The position numbers and the translations under genes are program-made. The notes under the pieces were generated by a model. That model made no database searches. It worked only from the letters and a program-made list of their open reading frames with translations, and had not been told where the DNA came from. Shown piece after piece: positions 60,630 to 64,000 of a DNA stretch of 64,000 nucleotides. The stretch comes from Lachnospiraceae bacterium GAM79 (lineage in GTDB: Bacteria; Bacillota; Clostridia; Lachnospirales; Lachnospiraceae). Numbering within the stretch: position 1 is the first letter of the stretch; every line of letters starts with the position of its first letter. Where the stretch lies: contig AP018536.1 in assembly GCA_003584705.1 (NCBI GenBank), forward strand, positions 124,001-188,000, given 5' to 3'.

Positions 60630-61251
60630 TTATTCAAATGCCACCATCATTTCCTTGGGCAATTTTTCGTTCTCACAGTTCAGAAGATAGGCTATTGCTC
60701 TGATTGCAAATTTGTTTGTTTTCACTGTATCCCAGTCGGCAAGACGAACTATTTCTGCTGTGCTGCCCTCAAACATAACCGCCAGTTCTTCAAAGGTGGG
60801 GCGGCCTTTCCACGAGCCGACACGCCCGCAGGTCATGCAGATCGCCAGCCGCTTTTCAAGCAAGGTCGCAGTTGTATTTCTTTGCAAATTCACTGACCGC
60901 ACCCTTGGCAGGATCATAGTCCATCAGCTTTTGGAGCATTTGCTCCCGGCAGGAGAGTTTTATATCTATAAATCGGTCTGTGTCGTACAAATCGCCGCCG
61001 TCCACACCGAGAAAGTCTTTGATGCGCTTGTTGAGCTGCGGCTCGTAGTGGTGCAGGAAGAATGAGAAATATATAAGGTTCTTTTCCTGTAAGGCAGACA
61101 GGATGTATTCGTTCAGACTGTCCACCGCTGGCGGCTCCGGTTCCAGTTGGAAGATGCGCTCTGCCACATAGGGAATGATGCCATCACCGTGCGGATTGAC
61201 TTGGTGTTTTGGTATGTATCCGGTCATATTCCATATAAAATCCTTCAGCAT
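60630..61251 (-). pseudogene. Broken sigma-factor-like/mobile-element gene (two overlapping frames)
   Basis: A 131-codon frame starts at 61251 after GGGAGG (MLKDFIWNMTGYIPKHQV) and ends at TGA 60856-60858. A second frame carries on to 60630 (EKRLAICMTCGRVGSWKGRP, LADWDTVKTNKFAIRAIAYL). A one-base shift near 60860 would join them into a protein of about 210 residues. The part around LYDTDRFIDIKLSCREQML and YDPAKGA recalls sigma-like proteins of Clostridial integrative elements, but a segment seems deleted after it. Function lost or altered. Confidence 0.5.
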
Positions 61252-61298
61252 AGCGCACCTCCCTTCTAAACAAATGCTTTCTGGATAGTAGCCTGATT

Positions 61299-61997
61299 TT
61301 AATTCTCAGATTGTGTTTCTTTTGCTTCTACTTTTACAATCATACATAGGCTTTGAACTGCATTAAAGAGACGGATGCAATCCATCTCGTCAATTTCAAA
61401 ATCCGATCTTCCATGTAATAGCCAATGCCTATTTATCGTTTCAGGTTCATCGGCAGAGAAATCGCTTTTTTGATACAGATTTCGGATGAAGTTGTTATAA
61501 GAAATCCATACATGTTTTTGAATTGTACTTCCTGTTGACGGGAAGGTATCGACCTTCTTTTGACAAACCTTCATCATCCTTACATCTTGCTTGTCATCGC
61601 TAAATTCTGACAGAATACCCTCGATAACCGAGAGTAGCGATGTTGCACAAACAGCATACAATTTATTTTGAAATGCATGCCAGCACTGGTCTGTGAGATT
61701 TTTCAGTCCTTCTTTAATGGGAGATGCTTTGATTCCGTTCACCATATCTTTGGTTTTCTGAAAATCTTCTATTGTAAAAAACCATTTCAAAAATGCATTG
61801 ATATCATCCAATTTGTTTGTGTTTGCTATTGTTTTGACTGCGTAAATATTTAATTCTGCGGGTAAAGTCCACCCTTCTGTTGATAGCTTGCTCACAACAA
61901 TATCTAATTCTTTATCAAATTCCTGTACACTTTCTTCAGCCTTCTTTGAAATAGCTTTTTGAATAACCTCCATTTGTTCTTTCGTTAATTCTAACAT
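61299..61997 (-). CDS. Hypothetical protein with HEPN-like Rx4H motif
   Basis: 232 residues, all-helical in appearance. The segment INRHWLLHGRSDFEID contains Arg190 and His195 with four residues between, matching the Rx4-6H motif of HEPN ribonucleases, preceded by an Asn as often seen. EFDKELDIVVSKLSTEGWTLP and AFQNKLYAVCATSLLSVIEG are also reminiscent of HEPN/Abi proteins in defence or mobile-element cargo. GGAGG precedes the start. It is 18 bp downstream of the DUF6076 gene and probably cotranscribed. Activity is inferred only. Confidence 0.65.
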   Translation of the reverse strand: MLELTKEQMEVIQKAISKKAEESVQEFDKELDIVVSKLSTEGWTLPAELNIYAVKTIANTNKLDDINAFLKWFFTIEDFQKTKDMVNGIKASPIKEGLKNLTDQCWHAFQNKLYAVCATSLLSVIEGILSEFSDDKQDVRMMKVCQKKVDTFPSTGSTIQKHVWISYNNFIRNLYQKSDFSADEPETINRHWLLHGRSDFEIDEMDCIRLFNAVQSLCMIVKVEAKETQSEN

Positions 61998-62015
61998 TCG
62001 TATAACCCTCCGAGT

Positions 62016-63125
62016 TTAAGTGTTCCTATAATTCAGGCTCTCATTTAGCAAAGCCGCCTGTCCCATCTCTTTTTCGTAATCACCTTTGGCATAGGCGACA
62101 TTGCTCAGCGCTCGAAGCATTTTATCCTTTGCCAGCCTTTTCATAACCTCTGCAAGATCAGCGTCCAGAGTACCACGCTTCACATAGCGGTTTATGGTGT
62201 TCAGCCGTTTCTCATAAATCTGTTTCACCGGATGATCGTCCGCAAGCTCCCGTTGTTCTCTGCTTTTCAGGTTGCCGATCTGCCGACAGGTGCGGTGCAG
62301 CTTGTCCCCCGGTGCATAGCCGCCGCAGTATTTGGTGTGCCTTGCGTTGGTGGTCAGAAACCACTTTTCGCAGATTTTGCATTTCTTCGGTGCATGACCA
62401 ACACACAGGCCCTCAAAGAGATCAGACCGGAACATCCCCACAAAGGATACATAGTGCATCCGCTTGACCAGCTTCGCAACTTTTTCGCCGGGACGGATGG
62501 TTGCCACATACTGAACAGAGTTATTTGCGACAGACATCCAGGCATTGCCCTCAGCGATGGAGAACTCCGGCGTGAAATAGCTGCCGAACATTCTGGCAAA
62601 TCCCTCTGCGGTGCGGTCTGCTTCGTTGCAATCCGATTTTTCTGCAAAATCAAGCATGGCCGTTTGGTATTCCCCAAGGGAGTAGGCCAGATGCCCGCAT
62701 ACGGCGGTATAGCGCTGGAGCGTGATTGCTTCGGCATAGTTCTGGATTTCTTCAAATTGCAAAGAATTGGTTGCGGCTTTTGTGGCAAACTCCACATATT
62801 TCAGTGCATTGTCCGCAGTAAAGACCCTTTCTATCCGTTCTCTGTGCTTTGATATGTCCATATAAGAGAATGGCGGGGTTTCGCTGAGAATATCCAGCAT
62901 CGCCAGAGTAGCTTCCCTTGCCATAGGACAGAGTGCACAAGCATCCTGTCCGGCGTTTAATGTTCCGAGCAGCAGATTGATTTTCTCGCATTGCTCGTTC
63001 GCCTTTGCAATGGTATCCGCAGGGACATTCAGTGCATCACAGGCAAGCGTACCGACAGGAAATGTTTTGCCCTCATATATGACCGTATCCTGCCAAAAAT
63101 CCAAAGTCATCAATTCTTGGTTCAT
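62016..63125 (-). CDS. DUF6076 family protein with Cys/His zinc cluster
   Basis: 369 residues, function unknown. A likely zinc site is CKICEKWFLTTNARHTKYC (about 257-275), resembling the zinc-ribbon of CGNR-type proteins, followed by basic helices (HRTCRQIGNLKSREQ, RLNTINRYVKRG). The N-terminal 240 residues are helical. GGAGG before ATG 63125 fixes the start. It is common on Clostridial mobile elements and here heads a leftward unit with the HEPN-like gene. Confidence 0.7.
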   Translation of the reverse strand: MNQELMTLDFWQDTVIYEGKTFPVGTLACDALNVPADTIAKANEQCEKINLLLGTLNAGQDACALCPMAREATLAMLDILSETPPFSYMDISKHRERIERVFTADNALKYVEFATKAATNSLQFEEIQNYAEAITLQRYTAVCGHLAYSLGEYQTAMLDFAEKSDCNEADRTAEGFARMFGSYFTPEFSIAEGNAWMSVANNSVQYVATIRPGEKVAKLVKRMHYVSFVGMFRSDLFEGLCVGHAPKKCKICEKWFLTTNARHTKYCGGYAPGDKLHRTCRQIGNLKSREQRELADDHPVKQIYEKRLNTINRYVKRGTLDADLAEVMKRLAKDKMLRALSNVAYAKGDYEKEMGQAALLNESLNYRNT

Positions 63126-63323
63126 GCTTGCCCTCCTGTCCTGTTTTTTCATTTTTCTAATTATATCATGTAAATGTGAAGAAATCTACGTCCTCAGATA
63201 AGTTGTCCTGTCATTAGCCTGTTTTTTGAAAAATCCGGCATAACCATAGTAGAAAGCGTCAAACACCTGCCAATCACGGCGGGTGTTTCGTGTTTTCTGA
63301 ATACTATGAACGGAGGTTTTTCT

Positions 63324-63722
63324 ATGACAATTTATGAAACCATCAAGGCGGCAATCAGCGTAAAGCAAGCCGCCAAACACTACGGGCTGAATGTCAACCG
63401 CAACGGTATGGCTTGCTGTTCGTTCCACAACGACAGGCATCCGAGCTTGAAGCTGAATGAGGACTATTTTTTCTGCTTCAGCTGCGGAGCCAAGGGGGAT
63501 GTAATCGACCTTGTGGCAAGGCTGTTCGATCTGAGCAGTTATGAAGCAGTGCAAAAACTGGCTGCGGACTTTGAGCTTGACCCGAAACCGCCCACTGCCG
63601 CAGCTATGGTCAAGCCGAAGCGTCCTTATATCCGTCAGTTCCGGGAGGATGAAATGTTGTTCAGTATGCTAAGAAAGCAAATGAAACGGGGAAGCTGTAT
63701 GAAGAGGATCTTGCAGAAATAA
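63324..63722 (+). CDS. CHC2 zinc-finger primase-like protein, truncated
   Basis: 132 residues. TIYETIKAAISVKQAAKHYG leads into the CHC2 zinc finger with Cys32, His35, Cys51 and Cys54 (CSFH, CFSCGAKGDV). Intact relatives on integrative elements go on for another hundred or more residues after PKRPYIRQFREDEML; here the frame changes into LFSMLRKQMKRGSCMKRILQ and stops. The junction near 63660 joins it to an unrelated coding fragment, so this is a deletion product. GGAGG supports ATG 63324. Confidence 0.72.
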   Translation: MTIYETIKAAISVKQAAKHYGLNVNRNGMACCSFHNDRHPSLKLNEDYFFCFSCGAKGDVIDLVARLFDLSSYEAVQKLAADFELDPKPPTAAAMVKPKRPYIRQFREDEMLFSMLRKQMKRGSCMKRILQK

Positions 63723-63814
63723 AAAAGATGAATAATGAGCAAACAGAGCTTCTAAAAAAGGCACTTGAAGCAGTTATTCATCTATATGAGGAAGATTCAA
63801 AGAAGAGAAAGTGA
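63663..63814 (+). pseudogene. C-terminal fragment of an unidentified gene
   Basis: In the frame beginning at 63663 the sequence reads QYAKKANETGKLYEEDLAEI then KKMNNEQTELLKKALEAVIH and ends at TGA 63812-63814. It is a charged coiled-coil-like tail with no start of its own, fused to the primase fragment by a deletion. Confidence 0.5.
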
Positions 63815-63839
63815 ATTGATAAAAAGCGTTAGCGTGGCT

Positions 63840-63923
63840 CTGCGGTTTATCCGCAGTTCGAGGGGATTGGGGCATTTTCCCCAACAAGCAAAAATGCGCC
63901 GGGTATATACCGGGGCACTGCTT
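63840..63923. other. Possible transfer origin (hairpin-rich region)
   Basis: Three nested or adjacent inverted repeats: CTGCGG/CCGCAG (63840-63845, 63851-63856), TTGGGG/CCCCAA (63867-63872, 63879-63884), and AAGCA/TGCTT (63886-63890, 63919-63923) enclosing the palindrome GGTATATACC (63902-63911). This pattern just before a mobilisation-type gene start is typical of oriT regions of Clostridial mobilisable elements. No relaxase is visible because the window ends. Confidence 0.5.
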
Positions 63924-63963
63924 GCCAAGTAGCGAAATTAGGAATGACAGAGAGGATAAGACA

Positions 63964-64000
63964 ATGGAAAATGTAACTTTTGATTATAAGTTTTACAGGA
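63964..64000 (+). CDS. Start of an unidentified gene (cut by window end)
   Basis: ATG at 63964 after GAGAGGATAAGACA begins MENVTFDYKFYR and runs out of the window. Its place after the hairpin-rich region suggests a mobilisation gene, but too little is present to name it. Confidence 0.4.
   Translation, partial: MENVTFDYKFYR

Noticed and set aside
1..64000. tRNA or rRNA genes
   Set aside because: I scanned the gene-free gaps for cloverleaf-like or rRNA-like sequence and saw none; a covariance search would be needed to exclude a divergent one.

Overview
The window looks like chromosomal DNA of a gut Lachnospiraceae-type Clostridium (Blautia/Roseburia relatives). This rests on moderate GC, strong AGGAGG ribosome sites, a DUF4080 B12 radical SAM protein, VanW and DUF438 proteins, multi-sugar ABC systems without a PTS, and a complete L-fucose pathway. 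The genus cannot be fixed from the sequence alone.

Layout. (1) 1-980: 3' part of an IS1182-family transposase. (2) 997-13024: mostly housekeeping genes: radical SAM protein, DEDDh exonuclease, a TPR-like membrane-anchored protein, a 35-residue membrane peptide, VanW, AIR-synthase-like protein, Lrp regulator plus aminotransferase, TrmL, an AAA/DUF4143 ATPase and a gamma-carbonic-anhydrase-like protein. Within it, 8735-10560 is a small cassette (Fic protein plus helix-hairpin-helix-like protein) bounded by near-identical copies of the trmL start. (3) 13042-26122: a divergent sugar locus. Leftward: PfkB kinase, sorbose-1-phosphate-reductase-like dehydrogenase, DeoR regulator. Rightward: FAD oxidoreductase, ABC sugar importer, AraB-like kinase, an unknown protein, MgtC and an operon-embedded GlmS. 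(4) 26104-30279: DUF438/hemerythrin protein, a membrane diguanylate cyclase and an AraC regulator. (5) 30500-54879: an L-fucose island with two fuculose-phosphate aldolases, fuculokinase, fucose isomerase, a Gfo/Idh oxidoreductase, an ABC importer with a YesMN-type two-component system, two GH95-type glycosidases, AraC regulator, alcohol dehydrogenase, aldo/keto reductase and fucose mutarotase. Two related IS110 elements sit in it, each between an AraC gene and the operon diverging from it. (6) 54881-64000: a decayed integrative-element region starting at an rlmD 3' remnant: DUF6061 protein, MacB/Bce-like ABC transporter with its own two-component system, broken genes, a HEPN-like protein, a DUF6076 protein, a truncated CHC2 primase and a possible transfer origin.

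How the genes work together. In the fucose island, imported fucosylated glycans or fucose would be trimmed by GH95 enzymes that lack signal peptides (so probably cytoplasmic), mutarotated by FucU, isomerised by FucI, phosphorylated by the FGGY kinase and split by FucA into dihydroxyacetone phosphate and lactaldehyde; the dehydrogenase and aldo/keto reductase are candidate lactaldehyde or fucose redox enzymes. The locus at 13-26 kb has an importer, two kinases of different folds and two redox enzymes but no recognisable aldolase or isomerase, so its substrate is unknown.

Most notable structural observations: the trmL-flanked Fic cassette and a rearranged remnant of its right end 43 kb away; two IS110 elements with bridge-RNA-like left ends showing compensatory stem changes; three repeats spaced exactly 33 bp before the DUF4143 ATPase; and symmetric divergent promoters in the unknown sugar locus. 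All functional statements are from reading the sequence; no database search was run.
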